64,000 nucleotides of DNA, taken from positions 79,502,186 through 79,566,185 of the forward strand of contig CM056743.1 of assembly GCA_029851415.1 (NCBI GenBank), written 5' to 3'. Positions 22,430-32,640 of the stretch are shown one piece after another. The stretch is from Eretmocerus hayati. Its lineage: Eukaryota > Arthropoda > Insecta > Hymenoptera > Aphelinidae. The position numbers and the translations under genes are program-made. The notes beneath the pieces are model-generated. The model worked only from the letters and a program-made list of their open reading frames with translations. It was not told the DNA's origin and made no database searches. Every line of letters begins with the position of its first letter. Position 1 is the stretch's first letter.

Positions 22430-23510
22430 TCTGTGCGCAAAAATGGCCGTTTAGACGCAAGTGTGCGTGTGCAAATGGCCCATTTGGGCACGGATTCTCA
22501 TTTGCACAGTGCGCAAATGACTCATTTGCACACGGTAGTGCGCAAATATCCATTTGCGCACTGCGTAAACGATGAAACAGTGTGCAAATGGGACGTTTAC
22601 GCACAGTTTGCTTACCAAATTTGGATTGATGGTTGATCATCCTATACTCAATAGATATATTTGACTAGAGTGAGATTTGTAGATTTATGGCTGTAAATAT
22701 GTAGAAAAATAACAAGAATCTGGATATGTTGAAAATCATGCCTAAATGCAAGTAGTACAAGCAAGTAAAGTAGAAACTGCTTCTGCAAAAGTTGTTTTTC
22801 CTGATGAATTAAAAAAATTTTTTCCAGTCAAGGGGGTGGGCAAAAGACTTTTTTCTTATATATTTTTCAAAATTTTTTTTCAGTCGGGGGGCTTCGCCCC
22901 CTGCCGCCCCTGGACCCCGCACTGCGCCCTTCTCCACGCCCTAACATCATCTCCGGTCAAAGGAGTGATTAACCGACATATTGTGGATATTCAATTTACT
23001 TTGGATAATACTAGACATTGTGAAACCATAATTATATTCAAAATATGGGTGTTTCAACGTGATGACGATAAGCTCTGTCCCGTTCAAAATAATACATGAA
23101 GTATACGATTTAATGGATCTACGGATCAATTTCTCGTAATACTCAATATAACTAAAGAGAACAGAAATTAAGAGAATTCCTTCACCCCAGAGCAAAAAAA
23201 TCCGCGACTTTTTTCTAGGGTTTTGGGCGAGTTACATTTTTGCTCACAGCAATAACAAAAAATATCGTAAGCAACTCGGGTGCCGACATTTGCGCTTTCG
23301 TCCCCGCACTCGTGTGCAAATGGTCCGTTTGCACACGGTTTCATCGTTTGCGCCGTGCGCAAATGAGTTATTTGCGCACTACCAGTGCGCAAATAACTCA
23401 TTTGCGCACGGCGCAAACGATGAAACCGTGTGCAAACGGACCATTTGCACACTCGTTGCGGGGACTCGTGCGCAAATATCTGTTGGCACCCTTGTTGCTT
23501 AATATACTAT
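22430..23510. mobile_element. ~1.1-kb repeat with GC-clamp hairpin and palindromic core, copy 1
   Basis: The insertion interrupts the third 331-bp unit. It contains CpG-rich TTTGCGCAC-type hairpins at its start, a GGGGGGCTTCGCCCCC stem near 22,885, and a near-perfect palindrome ending in GTTGCTTAATATACTATTTT. The same layout recurs at about 28,939-30,090. No coding frame is present. The outer borders are approximate. Confidence 0.6.
23268..23501. repeat. Palindrome with perfect 69-bp arms
   Basis: Arms 23312-23380 and 23384-23452 are exact complements around a 3-bp centre, and looser pairing extends out to TAAGCAAC (23268) and GTTGCTTA (23501). The arms are built from alternating TGTGCAAA and TTTGCGCAC words. 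Confidence 0.95.
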
Positions 23511-23837
23511 TTTGGTGGAAATTTTGATTATTTCGTAAAAATTCGAGTATATGAAGATTAAATGAAATTTTGGTATTAACCAATCGATAGATTGAGTCAA
23601 AAGAAGACTAGTTTAGGTAACCCAAATTGGGGTAAGATAAAGTTAGAGAGAGATATTGTACTATGAGAGTAGATAATTTTAGCGATTTCACCTCAAAAAA
23701 CGTCTAAATCAAATTCAATTGGGAGAGGAGAGCAGCAAAATCACTGGCCTCATCTCCGAATGATTCTCTAGAACTTGTAGGAGACAAAATTTTGATTGGG
23801 TGAAACGTACAAGAGAAAGCGTGTCGGGAAAAAACAA

Positions 23838-23868
23838 CACACATACACACACACACACACACACACAA
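23838..23868 (+). repeat. (AC)n microsatellite
   Basis: About thirteen AC dinucleotides with one interruption. Confidence 0.95.
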
Positions 23869-24106
23869 AGGTACGGAAAGATGACTCCTTCACATATCTT
23901 GGAGGCCTTTGGGAGGAAAAGTGTGACCTACAATCAATAGATTTTGGCGAGAGGAACAAATTGGTTAAGGCATTTTTTCGATAAGAGGGATTTTGTTGAA
24001 GAAAATATTGGATTGAAAGGAAAAATTGATCAAAAATTTGCTGAACTAAAAACAAAGCTTTCTCTTTAGAGAAAGCAAAAAGGGACTTATCGAATGTGCT
24101 TGCTGC

Positions 24107-25459
24107 TTGCTGACTAATTTTGTTCCGGAATATATTCACGAAATTATGATTAAGGAGTATCCCGAAAAGGAATCGGTAGTTGGAAAGAACTCTCCTGGTA
24201 ATTCTCAAGTTGATGTTATTCTTTCCAATCCACGTGAAGTATTATTAGATAAAGAATCTCTCAGCCCTCTGATAAAGGAGAGAGTACCTAGTAATTGTCC
24301 TGAAATTGAACTTACAATTGATGGAATCGAATTAACAGCTTTAATCGATACTGGAAGTAAACTCACATGCATATCAGATGAAATTTATGAAAGTAACTTT
24401 AAAAATTGGCGCAATTTTTCAACTTTACCGTTGACGAGTATACAGGCAACCGGCTTCACCGGTGAAAAATCAGTAGAATCAAAAAAGCAGTTTAGAGCCC
24501 CGGTACTGGTCCAGGGGACTCCAACTCCAATTGATTTCTTTGTCGTCCCAAAACTGGCTCGTGATTCAATTCTTGGAATTGAGACTTTAAAGGAGATGAA
24601 CACTGAGATCAGCATTAAAAGTAGTACACTTTCTTCTGAAATAAATGGTGAATTCATTCAAGTGAAATATGAGAATTCTTCGATTAGCAATGAGGAACTT
24701 AATCAACTTAGAAGTTTGTGCATCAATTCAATCGGAGACGTTTATGATGAGAAATTTGAAACCTCAGATGGAAATCTGGTACAAAATCATTTCACAAATA
24801 GTAGTTGTTTTGATGAGTTCGTCATCCCGACGAATCACGGAGACAAAGTCAAAAATGTTTGGAGATCCAAAGTCACCGTCGATTCCCCAAGAGTGAGGAA
24901 TTTTTCGACTGAAATTTTAGTAACAACCAGTGGTGAAACAACAAATTTCCTGGCTAGAATTCTCAGAGACTCTCACGCGTACCAAGGTTTCAACGGTATT
25001 TCAATAACAAATTCTTCATACGAAAAACCAACAATTTTGAGAATAAGATTCGAGTCTCCAACCCGGTACAAGGGGACTATCATCTCGTTTGAGCCATTGC
25101 CAGTCCGTTCAACTTGTGATATTCAGATTTCAGTAAACGATATTAAGCAAATGGAGATTTTTCCATTGTCTTGGAAAAATTTACTGGCTAATTCAGTTGC
25201 ACACTTAACAGAGGTTGAGAATAAGCAAGGAAGTAATTTGTTTGCGATCGAGTCTCAAGATCATCGATATAAAGTCGAATCAAAATTGATAATGGATGTA
25301 ACCAGATCAATACAAGCAAGACAACATTATTGTTTCCAGGTTAACCAACTCCATGATTCTATCAGAAACTTCAAGTATAGAAGAAAATTAACGATTCAAG
25401 AATCCTCGGATATTATATCAACATTAGTCCAAACATCATTCATATACTATGTTGAGTAA
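24107..25459 (+). CDS. LTR element aspartic protease plus unknown C-terminal region
   Basis: The open frame has 450 codons and begins within upstream sequence without a convincing ATG. Residues about 66-175 form a retropepsin-like domain: the active site is ALIDTGS (DTGS at 81-84) and the closing DSILGIETL segment is near residue 160. Residues about 190-450 are not recognised; they do not contain the RT palm motifs expected after a Gypsy protease. The frame ends at 25459. The neighbouring gag identifies it as the pro part of the LTR element. The unknown region could be a divergent or element-specific domain and is worth a profile search. Confidence 0.7.
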   Translation: MLTNFVPEYIHEIMIKEYPEKESVVGKNSPGNSQVDVILSNPREVLLDKESLSPLIKERVPSNCPEIELTIDGIELTALIDTGSKLTCISDEIYESNFKNWRNFSTLPLTSIQATGFTGEKSVESKKQFRAPVLVQGTPTPIDFFVVPKLARDSILGIETLKEMNTEISIKSSTLSSEINGEFIQVKYENSSISNEELNQLRSLCINSIGDVYDEKFETSDGNLVQNHFTNSSCFDEFVIPTNHGDKVKNVWRSKVTVDSPRVRNFSTEILVTTSGETTNFLARILRDSHAYQGFNGISITNSSYEKPTILRIRFESPTRYKGTIISFEPLPVRSTCDIQISVNDIKQMEIFPLSWKNLLANSVAHLTEVENKQGSNLFAIESQDHRYKVESKLIMDVTRSIQARQHYCFQVNQLHDSIRNFKYRRKLTIQESSDIISTLVQTSFIYYVE

Positions 25460-26866
25460 TTTATTATAGTTTTTCTGCAAATTTTACAAGTGAGTCAAAT
25501 TGACATTGCAAAGGTTCTGAATATTACGATTCTCACAGAGGAGTTGAGTGTAAATTCAACAAAATTGCCCATTCTGTGTACTTAGTCTAATTTTTATGCT
25601 TCGCGGAAATTATACTAACTTCAAGGGGACTATGCAACGCTCGCGTTTGGGCAATTTTGGATATTATTCAAATATTTCATGAAACTTAGTTACGCGAATA
25701 GAAATATCAACATTTAGAGTTGATTTCAGGGTTGATTAGATATTTAATGGTATGCACCTAAAACAAAATATGATAGTTATTATCAAATTCTAATTAGAGT
25801 AGATTAACATTAATTAACATTAGAAGCACGGCTGATACAGAATTACCTATCCCTGTAGTGCTTGCATGAAATCTGATTTTGATCCATCGATGGCATTCGA
25901 ACAACTTCTGGGTGCAAAAGCAGGAATCTGGACATCATTGTAGGTATTCAGGTTGCCAAATCCAGACATCTGGCACCAGGTAGTATCAGCAACATGTAAC
26001 AAGGATTATTAATTAGTATTTGAACCATAATTCATTTTTATTAGTAAGAAAATGAATAAGTTAGTTGAAAAGAAAGTTTACATGCAAAAGTAATAAATTA
26101 AAGAATCAGTCATTCATCTCATTCATACATATATTTGTATGCACTTTTGATTGTGTATATAATCTGACAGCCATCAGCTGATTTGTATTTACACTTGCTT
26201 GGGCCTGATAACCAAGCAAGTCAAGTTTTCAGTACAGAGTCATCATGTGCTTACAAGTATAAAGAGAGTAAAAAGAATACATACCTATTTATCCCAATAA
26301 ATCCCAGAATCCCATCCATCCTGAGGAAATGATGTATATTCTGCTCTTTGGCTCCCATCTGATGATGATGATGGTCCAACGCAGTACAACTGATGCCTCT
26401 GGCCCATATCGTGGGCCATCCTTCCTAGTTACCGCACCAAGTTTTACTGAAAAAACACATACAGAATTAGTTTTCTGACATGAGAACTACATGAGCTGTT
26501 AGTATACATCTCATATACTATTTCTATCATGCATTTAGGATAATTTACTGGTTAGTTCAAAAATTCACTATCAACAATCTGCATCAAAACACTAACAAAT
26601 TCATTTTACATCATACCATGAGTACTAACACCCATGATATGCTTACACATGCATTTATAGATCTGTTACAGGTGTACTTACTCAATGCTGCAGTTTATTT
26701 ATAATTTCACCTGTCATAACCACAAACCATATGTTGATGCACTGGATGAATTGATGTCGTCTGCTATCGCATCGCTGTCTCTTGATTGGCCAATCTGATT
26801 GATCCTACTGCGCATGAACAATGGCGCCAGATTCAAATCTATGGGATTTTATAATGAGGATTTTCT
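25460..26866. other. Mostly non-coding; two small ORFs next to splice-like sites on minus strand
   Basis: No transposase or RT is seen. On the minus strand two short frames (26285-26419 and 25847-25969) each start with ATG close to a possible AG acceptor and end with a TAG directly followed by a GTATGT or GTAATT donor-like site. An upstream GTAAGT with TATAAATA before it lies near 26,680-26,705. A hairpin ACTTGCTTGG/CCAAGCAAGT occurs near 26,192-26,222. Real expression is unproven. Confidence 0.3.
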
Positions 26867-27217
26867 ATGGAAATACCATTGTATCGCCGAGTAACTAATC
26901 CAGACACGTTGCAACCTAGAAGAAGATACTACAATATCAATTTCATCAATATTCAATCATGGAAATTCAAGTTATTATTGAAATATGTGATTACCGATTC
27001 AAATCACCTGCTAAATTCGGATCTCGTATTATTTATGTTCGATATCTCGCCGATAGGTGGCTTACGAGATTACTCACATATGAATTATATGTCCATATCA
27101 ACCATTATCGTCGATTTTGACGGCATTTGGCATCTCAGTTCGGACTTCCAGTCAGTAATTGATTTCACTAATCCTTCCTGCCATAAGCAGGTAATGGGTT
27201 TTTTATACCGTTGGTAG
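26867..27217 (+). CDS. Unrecognised ORF inside the LTR element
   Basis: The frame has 116 codons and starts with ATG. The predicted protein is rich in Ile, Phe and Tyr (for example TIIVDFDGIWHLSSDF) with no motif I can name and no signal peptide. It lies 290 bp before the right LTR, where an accessory or env-like remnant would be placed, but nothing supports an envelope identity. Confidence 0.3.
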   Translation: MEIPLYRRVTNPDTLQPRRRYYNINFINIQSWKFKLLLKYVITDSNHLLNSDLVLFMFDISPIGGLRDYSHMNYMSISTIIVDFDGIWHLSSDFQSVIDFTNPSCHKQVMGFLYRW

Positions 27218-27231
27218 TCACCAGACGTGTG

Positions 27232-27302
27232 GGCACTGCTTCTCGCAGAGACCGGTTCTGATGATCTACCTAACACACCAGGCACTGCTTCTTGCAGAGA
27301 CC
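27232..27302 (+). repeat. Short duplication, 49-bp offset
   Basis: GGCACTGCTTCTYGCAGAGA occurs at 27232 and 27281. Confidence 0.85.
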
Positions 27303-27508
27303 ACCGTGCTACGGCTTAGCTAGGTTTTTTTTAAATTAATTTCTTTTCACTTATTTTTTTCAGATCAGAATTGTCGAGTCAGTAGTAATTATTCAAAGTC
27401 ATTTTTGTTAGATAGGCAATTGTTCGTCGCTGCAAAGAGTAAGTCATGGACAATATATTATGCATTATTCATTGTTGAAATGCATGCCAAATTGGTAAAT
27501 TTGTTATA

Positions 27509-27771
27509 ATTAACAAATTGATCACTGCGTGATTGAAGATATTCATTTTTTATAATGTTAGAGTCGTTTTCCTGAGTAAATGGATTCATTTAATTTATTT
27601 TCATTGTGTAAATATGATTAAAAATTACCCCACCTTTCCTCACTTAACGTCGTATCCTCTATATCTTCATAGTGACGATATAATTATCGAACTAATTGAA
27701 GGAAATTTGAATAGATAACTCATTTTCAGTTATTATTCCGCCTCACGGAATAAAACATTACCTTTCAAACG
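27509..27771 (+). repeat. Right LTR (263 bp)
   Basis: Direct copy of 15756-16018 with many substitutions. It is followed by the TTATA duplication. Confidence 0.85.
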
Positions 27772-27776
27772 TTATA
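27772..27776. repeat. Target-site duplication TTATA, right copy
   Basis: Matches 15751-15755. Confidence 0.85.
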
Positions 27777-27971
27777 GTGGCGTCCCTGAAATCTCAATCG
27801 TCTCGGCTTATGAAGCGTGTAAGCATCTTGAGATCCTAACCAATTTGTGACCTGTCTCCTCGTAACGTGAATATTTCTCGATCTAAGCTCGGCAAGGGAA
27901 CTTTTCATTCCAGAGAGTGATGCAGGTTTTTCTGGATTGTAATAATAATTTTCGAGTAGCTCTTCCATCAT
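27777..27971 (-). pseudogene. Polinton A integrase, N-terminal part
   Basis: The frame starts at the ATG 27969-27971, whose bases overlap the stop of the upstream gene as ATGA. The sequence ends in the motif WLGSQDAYTLHKP followed by Arg-rich residues, which is diagnostic for the region just before the catalytic domain in Polinton integrases. The gene is then broken by the LTR element, and its remainder is at 14,752-15,750. Apart from the insertion this part is intact. Confidence 0.85.
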
Positions 27972-28384
27972 TCATTGAGTGTCAGAGTAGCCCATGAAGA
28001 CTTCTTTTTCTTAGTGCCAGGTGTACTATATCCAAGCGTAGAATCAGCTGTCTCGTTAAAAATTTCGCTGCAACCCTCTACGTCGTCGAATTCCTTTTCA
28101 TCTCTACCCTGCGTCGGGTCAGACAGGTTTCTAGGTGTTACAGCCGAGTCGCTGAAATTCTGAGGAATTCTGCCATACTTCCTCTTCAAATTCGTCAGAA
28201 ATGTATCAGATCCATCATTCGACAATGAGGTATTACCAATAAATTCTCTCGGGATAGTAGATTTCTGCGAAAAATTAGCAAATTCTTGCTCCCCAACCGC
28301 TGAATAGGATTTCCTCCATCTGACAGCCAAATTCACGAGATCCACAATATTTGAATCAGGAATAGCGGTGTCGTTTATACGCAC
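27968..28384 (-). CDS. Polinton-type small ORF upstream of integrase
   Basis: The frame encodes 138 residues with an N-terminal block containing DSNIVDLVNLAVR, a pattern I associate with a conserved but uncharacterised Polinton protein next to the integrase. The rest is Ser/Thr/Asp-rich with a Lys-rich patch near the C-terminus and is probably disordered. It overlaps the integrase start by four bases, which implies linked expression. Its beginning is joined abruptly to the truncated ATPase, so its true N-terminus may be lost. The function is unknown. Confidence 0.5.
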   Translation of the reverse strand: MRINDTAIPDSNIVDLVNLAVRWRKSYSAVGEQEFANFSQKSTIPREFIGNTSLSNDGSDTFLTNLKRKYGRIPQNFSDSAVTPRNLSDPTQGRDEKEFDDVEGCSEIFNETADSTLGYSTPGTKKKKSSWATLTLNE

Positions 28385-28661
28385 GGTGCCTGAGTCGTCG
28401 CGAAAGATGTGCTCTCACCGCATCCATGTGAGCATTCGAGTAGCTGCTCGCATTTCCATCTATATGTATTCGGAATTCCACCAAAGAGTTAAAAGTAGTG
28501 TAAGCTGACTGCCATTCGGAGTAGTAAAAGATGATTTTCTCGAATTTTGTGTCACAAATGTAATCTCGAAATTGGATAAAAGCCTTGACCCAGGTACTCT
28601 TTCCACAAGAACTTGGTCCCCAGCATAAAAACGTGAATAGATGCGACCACTTTGTCTCCAT
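28385..28661 (-). pseudogene. Polinton A packaging ATPase, N-terminal fragment
   Basis: This is the A32/FtsK-type ATPase that packages viral DNA in related viruses. The Walker A motif GPSSCGKS is at residues 15-22, followed by a block ending in FEKIIFYYSEWQ that is typical of Polinton ATPases. Homology stops near 28,480 and the next gene begins at once, so the Walker B half has been deleted. The start is the ATG at 28659-28661. Confidence 0.8.
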
Positions 28662-28785
28662 ATCGATGAATGATGATTATTTCAGTGGAGCAGAGATTTT
28701 ATAGCCTACAAAACTCGTCAAACCACGGGCGTGCGGGCGGAACGCGCGCGGCATTGTCATGAGCGAATGATTCGATCGCCGTGTA

Positions 28786-31036
28786 CAGTACCCTCCAAAA
28801 TTAATGGATGATGGATAGTCTCAGTCAATCAACGAAATCTACAATGCAGTTCGTCGTATGGAAATTTTGAAGAAAGCATCTTGAAGATCACGAAGAAATC
28901 TATCGATTCATGTGTTTTGAATATTTCAAAAGTATTTTATGCAACGCTGTGCGTAAAACTGTGCGAAAAGTCAACTTTCTATGCGAGGTACCCGTGCCGA
29001 AAGAAATGCAGAAAGTCATTCTCGCACGGCTAAGTGTGCGAGAGAGTGAAATCTGTGCTAAAATGGATTCATCGAAATTTTCATAGCGAATTAGAAACTT
29101 AGAAAAAAATTCAATGAGTCGACCTTGCATGTCAATCTGTTTCTAGTAGGCGGATCCCAACTCTTCGATAACTCATCATTTTATATTTTCATCTTTACTT
29201 GAAAAATACTCTCTTTGGATAGAGATATATATTTATCGATTCAAAAACCACCTTTTCAAATGTATTTAGATGATTGATCATCATCATACATAGTTGTATG
29301 AATTATCAAAATTGAATCTTTTGAAATTCGGCGATATTTTTGAGCAACGAGGTAATACGCGATATGAGCAAGAGGTTTTTTTGATACATTTTTCAGAATT
29401 TTATTTTAGTCGGGGGGCTTCGCCCCCTGCGCCCCGGTCGCCCGTTCCCTACCGGCGACTTCCCCGAAAAGTTTGTCGAATAAGCGACTCTGACGCATTA
29501 TTAGAAATGGTGAAAACGTTGTTGCAGTTGGAAAAAAGTTATGACAAAAGTCCATCTCTCACTACACCAAAATAATTGGATTCATTTTGGAGGTCAGTTG
29601 ACATCCCTAGAAAAGTGCCATCGATTTGTATTAGATCAAGGTACTCGGCAATGAGTACCTTTTTGTGATTTGATTTTTAGAATACCTATTAGTCTAAAGG
29701 ATACTCATTTCAATTGAATAAATTCAGTATAGGATAATAATTGTTATCATTCCATTCAAGTCCTGACCGCCAATTGTTTTAAAAGTTGTGGAGGCGCAGT
29801 TTTCCGCACAGGTTGCATAAGATAGTATAAGCAACGCGGGCGGAAAGTTCCCGCACTCGTGTCCAGAACGGCGCGAGAAAGTAACTTTCTCGCACTCTTT
29901 CGACTTTCTCGCACGGGTATTATGTTGTTCTCGCAAAGCGAGTTTACGGTTATTATGTTGTTCTCGCAAGGCGAGAACAACATAATAACCGTGCGTGAAA
30001 GTGGAATCGTGCGAGAAAATTACTTTCTCGCACCCTTTCCGGACACTCGTGCGGGAATCTTCCTTTTCACCCATGTTGCTTAATGTACTATTTTGGTCGG
30101 TCTCAGTCAACGTTCAAATTTCGAAAAATTTATCCATTAATCAATCACTCGTATTTTTGACGGGATTCGTTCGATTGTGAAAATTCTCACGGGATGTTGT
30201 AGATCGTCCAAAAATCTACAAGTTTAGTTCCTTGTAAAATTTTTCTGCGACCCTTCCTATTTGACACACGAGCTCCGGAAGAAAATTTTGTATTAACATG
30301 GGGTGCTTATGGAGATACCGACGCTGGCACTGGTTCCATTGTCTCTCGCTCTATTCTGGTGCGAAATTGAATGGAAAAATATCATAGTACATGATTTCGA
30401 CGTGAAATGATCTCACCTTTCAGAAAATTTGATCAGATTTCGTCTCAGATTTGAGGTAACAACGATTTCTTGAGTTTTATTGTCAAAATAGAGTGATTTC
30501 ATGTTTTGTTCCCATAGGTCTGTCCTACACTTGAGACTCGATCTGATGAAATATTCTGAAAGATGAGATCATTTCACGTCGAAATCATGTGGCATGATAT
30601 TTTTTCCATTCAATTTTGCACCAGAATAGAGCGAGAGGGAATGGAACAGGTGCCAGGCTCGGTATCTCCATAGGTAGCCTGTGTCATACTCTTTCTCTCT
30701 AAGCTCGTGGCTCCGGCGCGAAGGGTCGTAGGGAAATTTTACAGAGAACCAAACTTGTAGATTTTTAGACGATCTACAACATCTCGTAAGAATTTTTACA
30801 ATCGAATGAATTCCGTCAAAAATACAAGTGATTGATGAACGGATAAATTTTTAGAAATTTCAACGTCGACTGAGACCAACCAAAAAATACTTTTGAAATG
30901 TTCAAAACACATGAATCGATAGATTTTCTTGTAGTCTTCAAGATGTTCTTTCCAAAATTTCCATACGACAAACCACATTGAAGATTTCGTTGGTCGATTG
31001 AGACTATTCTTTATCCATTAATTTTGGAGGGTACTG
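28786..31036. mobile_element. Palindromic Tc1/mariner-type foldback element
   Basis: The ends are CAGTACCCTCCAAAATTAAT and its inverse, flanked by TA on both sides, as in Tc1/mariner elements. The arms pair almost along their whole length around a centre near 30,480 (for example 30,099-30,220 with 30,720-30,885, and 30,310-30,420 with 30,560-30,690). The left arm carries a later ~1.15-kb insertion (28,939-30,090). There is no transposase gene, so it is non-autonomous. Confidence 0.88.
28939..30090. mobile_element. ~1.1-kb repeat with GC-clamp hairpin and palindromic core, copy 2
   Basis: It interrupts the left arm of the palindromic mariner-type element; the right arm shows the uninterrupted sequence. 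TATTTT flanks both ends and may be the duplication. It shares GGGGGGCTTCGCCCCC (near 29,412) and the TAAGCAAC.../...GTTGCTTAAT termini with copy 1, but its core is built of TTTCTCGCAC words (29,828-30,082) instead of TTTGCGCAC. Confidence 0.7.
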
Positions 31037-31219
31037 TATATGAGCTGATATCGACGATCGCCGCGGTTACCGATCGTCTTATAGGGCCATTCGACGATCG
31101 GTGCGCGGTATCGATCGTCGTCAAAAGCTTATTGACGACGATCGTCCGTAGTCGCCAATCAATATGAATTCAGATATGGGTTGGTTCATGTAAAAGCAAT
31201 GATATATTTGATAGAGGAA

Positions 31220-32437
31220 TTATTTATTACTTACATCATTCTCTTTATAGCCGGACGGATATGACAATTCGTTATTCATGAACCATCTCTTGGTATATAC
31301 AGGCTTACATGTTTTAGTTTCTCGCCCCGTGATAACATCGTGAAATTCGGTTCGTCGTATTCCATCATATTCTATAACCAGTGGGGACTCAACTTCTCCT
31401 TGGATGTAACGTCGTAGCCAGTCATAATTGATGAATTTTTTGGTTTGACAATTCAAAGTGATTCCTTTACCTTTGCATACTTCCACCTCTCCCCCGTCAC
31501 CTTTTTGAATCATGTACGCGTAAAATTAGGGTTCATCCGATGCAAAACTTTTGATGGAACTATTGGGACCGTATGTTTCCAACTTGTTGGTCGAATTACC
31601 CAAAAAACACCCCGTTTCGGGTATATGATCTCGAGTTTTATCATCCGTATAGAACAATAGACTGTCCGTACAAAATATAACCATCTACAACCGACCTGTT
31701 TGAGATAATTATAGAGCACGAGAAGTGCTTGAGCAGTGACACATGCCGATATCACAACGTTTGTATTGCACGACGAGTCCAGCGCTTCGATTTTGAGTAC
31801 ATATGAAATGTACATCGTATCGTCGTTCACCGGGAGCATACCTGTGATTTCGAATTCAGAGCTCGTGAATAATTCCATGAATCGTCTTGGGTCTCCACCA
31901 CTCCGGTTTTGGTGAGATTTTCACGCTGAGTGAATTTTCTCCATAGACTACACACGGCGGCTTTTGCAAGCGCTCTCTTTCCGGGATTTTCTTCTTTCTT
32001 TGCAAAATCGAGTTTGATGCCCTCAACTCTTTCATACTCGGTAAAGTATCGCATTTTTGACTCATGATCGGTACATTCCGGTGGCCAACCACTGGATTCT
32101 TGTTTTATTTTTAACCAACTATTGATGTATGCCGCAAAAAGCCCCCCTGATTTTGTGATACGTGAATACTTCGTCGTTTTGTATTGCCATTTTTCGTGAA
32201 CCTCTGGAACTTTGTAGCCAGCTTCGACAGCTGCTTGCAATTTAAGAGATACCCATGACCCATGAATTTCTCATCAAATCGAATCAAAGTTTTTTGTCGA
32301 AGGTAAATATCATTCATGCTACAAGACATTTCACAATTGCTATATGATGAGCTAAAGATTAGATAAATATTGATTTGTTCGGCCAGAGTCCATGTGTTAC
32401 AAGAATTTTTAGGAAGTAATCTCATGCGAATATTCAC
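31220..32437 (-). pseudogene. Polinton A protein-primed type B DNA polymerase, C-terminal half
   Basis: The enzyme replicates the element. Fragments in shifting frames follow the family order: a palm/fingers segment with SGGLFAAYINSWLKIKQESS, a motif B region (KAAVCSLWRKF, normally NS..GKF), a V.PVND...Y block, motif C read as CTDS near 31,650 instead of DTDS, and a C-terminal block ending PVYTKR near 31,280. At least two frameshifts and a stop near 31,530 are present. The gene reaches its natural C-terminus and is followed by the foldback element. The N-terminal exonuclease half is absent from the window. Confidence 0.87.
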
Positions 32438-32459
32438 CCACTCAACTACTAAATAAGAA

Positions 32460-32640
32460 TTAACCAGAAGTATATTATATTGATTATATTATAAACAATA
32501 TAATATACTTCTATATTATATTGATTATAATATAGGAATAATAATATAATATAATATAATCATAATAGAATTATAATATAGAATAAGTATATTATATTAT
32601 ATTGATCATGCAGTCATATGAGTACTGTATCTAATATATC
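32460..32640. repeat. AT-rich low-complexity tract
   Basis: Consists of ATATAATATA-type words, partly self-complementary. Confidence 0.9.

Larger units (their letters stand above)
15756..27771 (+). mobile_element. 12-kb LTR element with gag and protease but no visible RT
   Basis: Direct repeats of 263 bp lie at 15756-16018 and 27509-27771, and the whole is flanked by TTATA on both sides (15751-15755, 27772-27776). Removal of the element and one TTATA brings the two halves of the Polinton integrase into line, which proves the insertion. Inside, + strand gag and an aspartic protease are recognisable, but I see no reverse transcriptase, RNase H or integrase. The repeats do not start with TG or end with CA. 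The two LTRs differ at many positions, so the insertion is old. Later insertions at 17,311-20,482 and about 22,430-23,510 enlarged it. Confidence 0.8.
13990..32437 (-). mobile_element. Polinton/Maverick-like element A, interrupted and decayed
   Basis: Minus-strand fragments of type B DNA polymerase, A32/FtsK-type packaging ATPase, a small ORF, retroviral-type integrase with chromodomain, and a putative minor capsid protein follow one another from 32.4 kb down to 14.0 kb. This is the established gene content of Polintons and adintovirus-like elements. The set is interrupted by an LTR element (15,756-27,771) and a palindromic mariner-type element (28,786-31,036). No terminal inverted repeats were found. 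Assignment to one original element rests on the consistent strand and order. Confidence 0.8.

Noticed and set aside
23168..23527. Nearly identical predicted proteins on opposite strands
   Set aside because: They are produced by the palindrome at 23,268-23,501.
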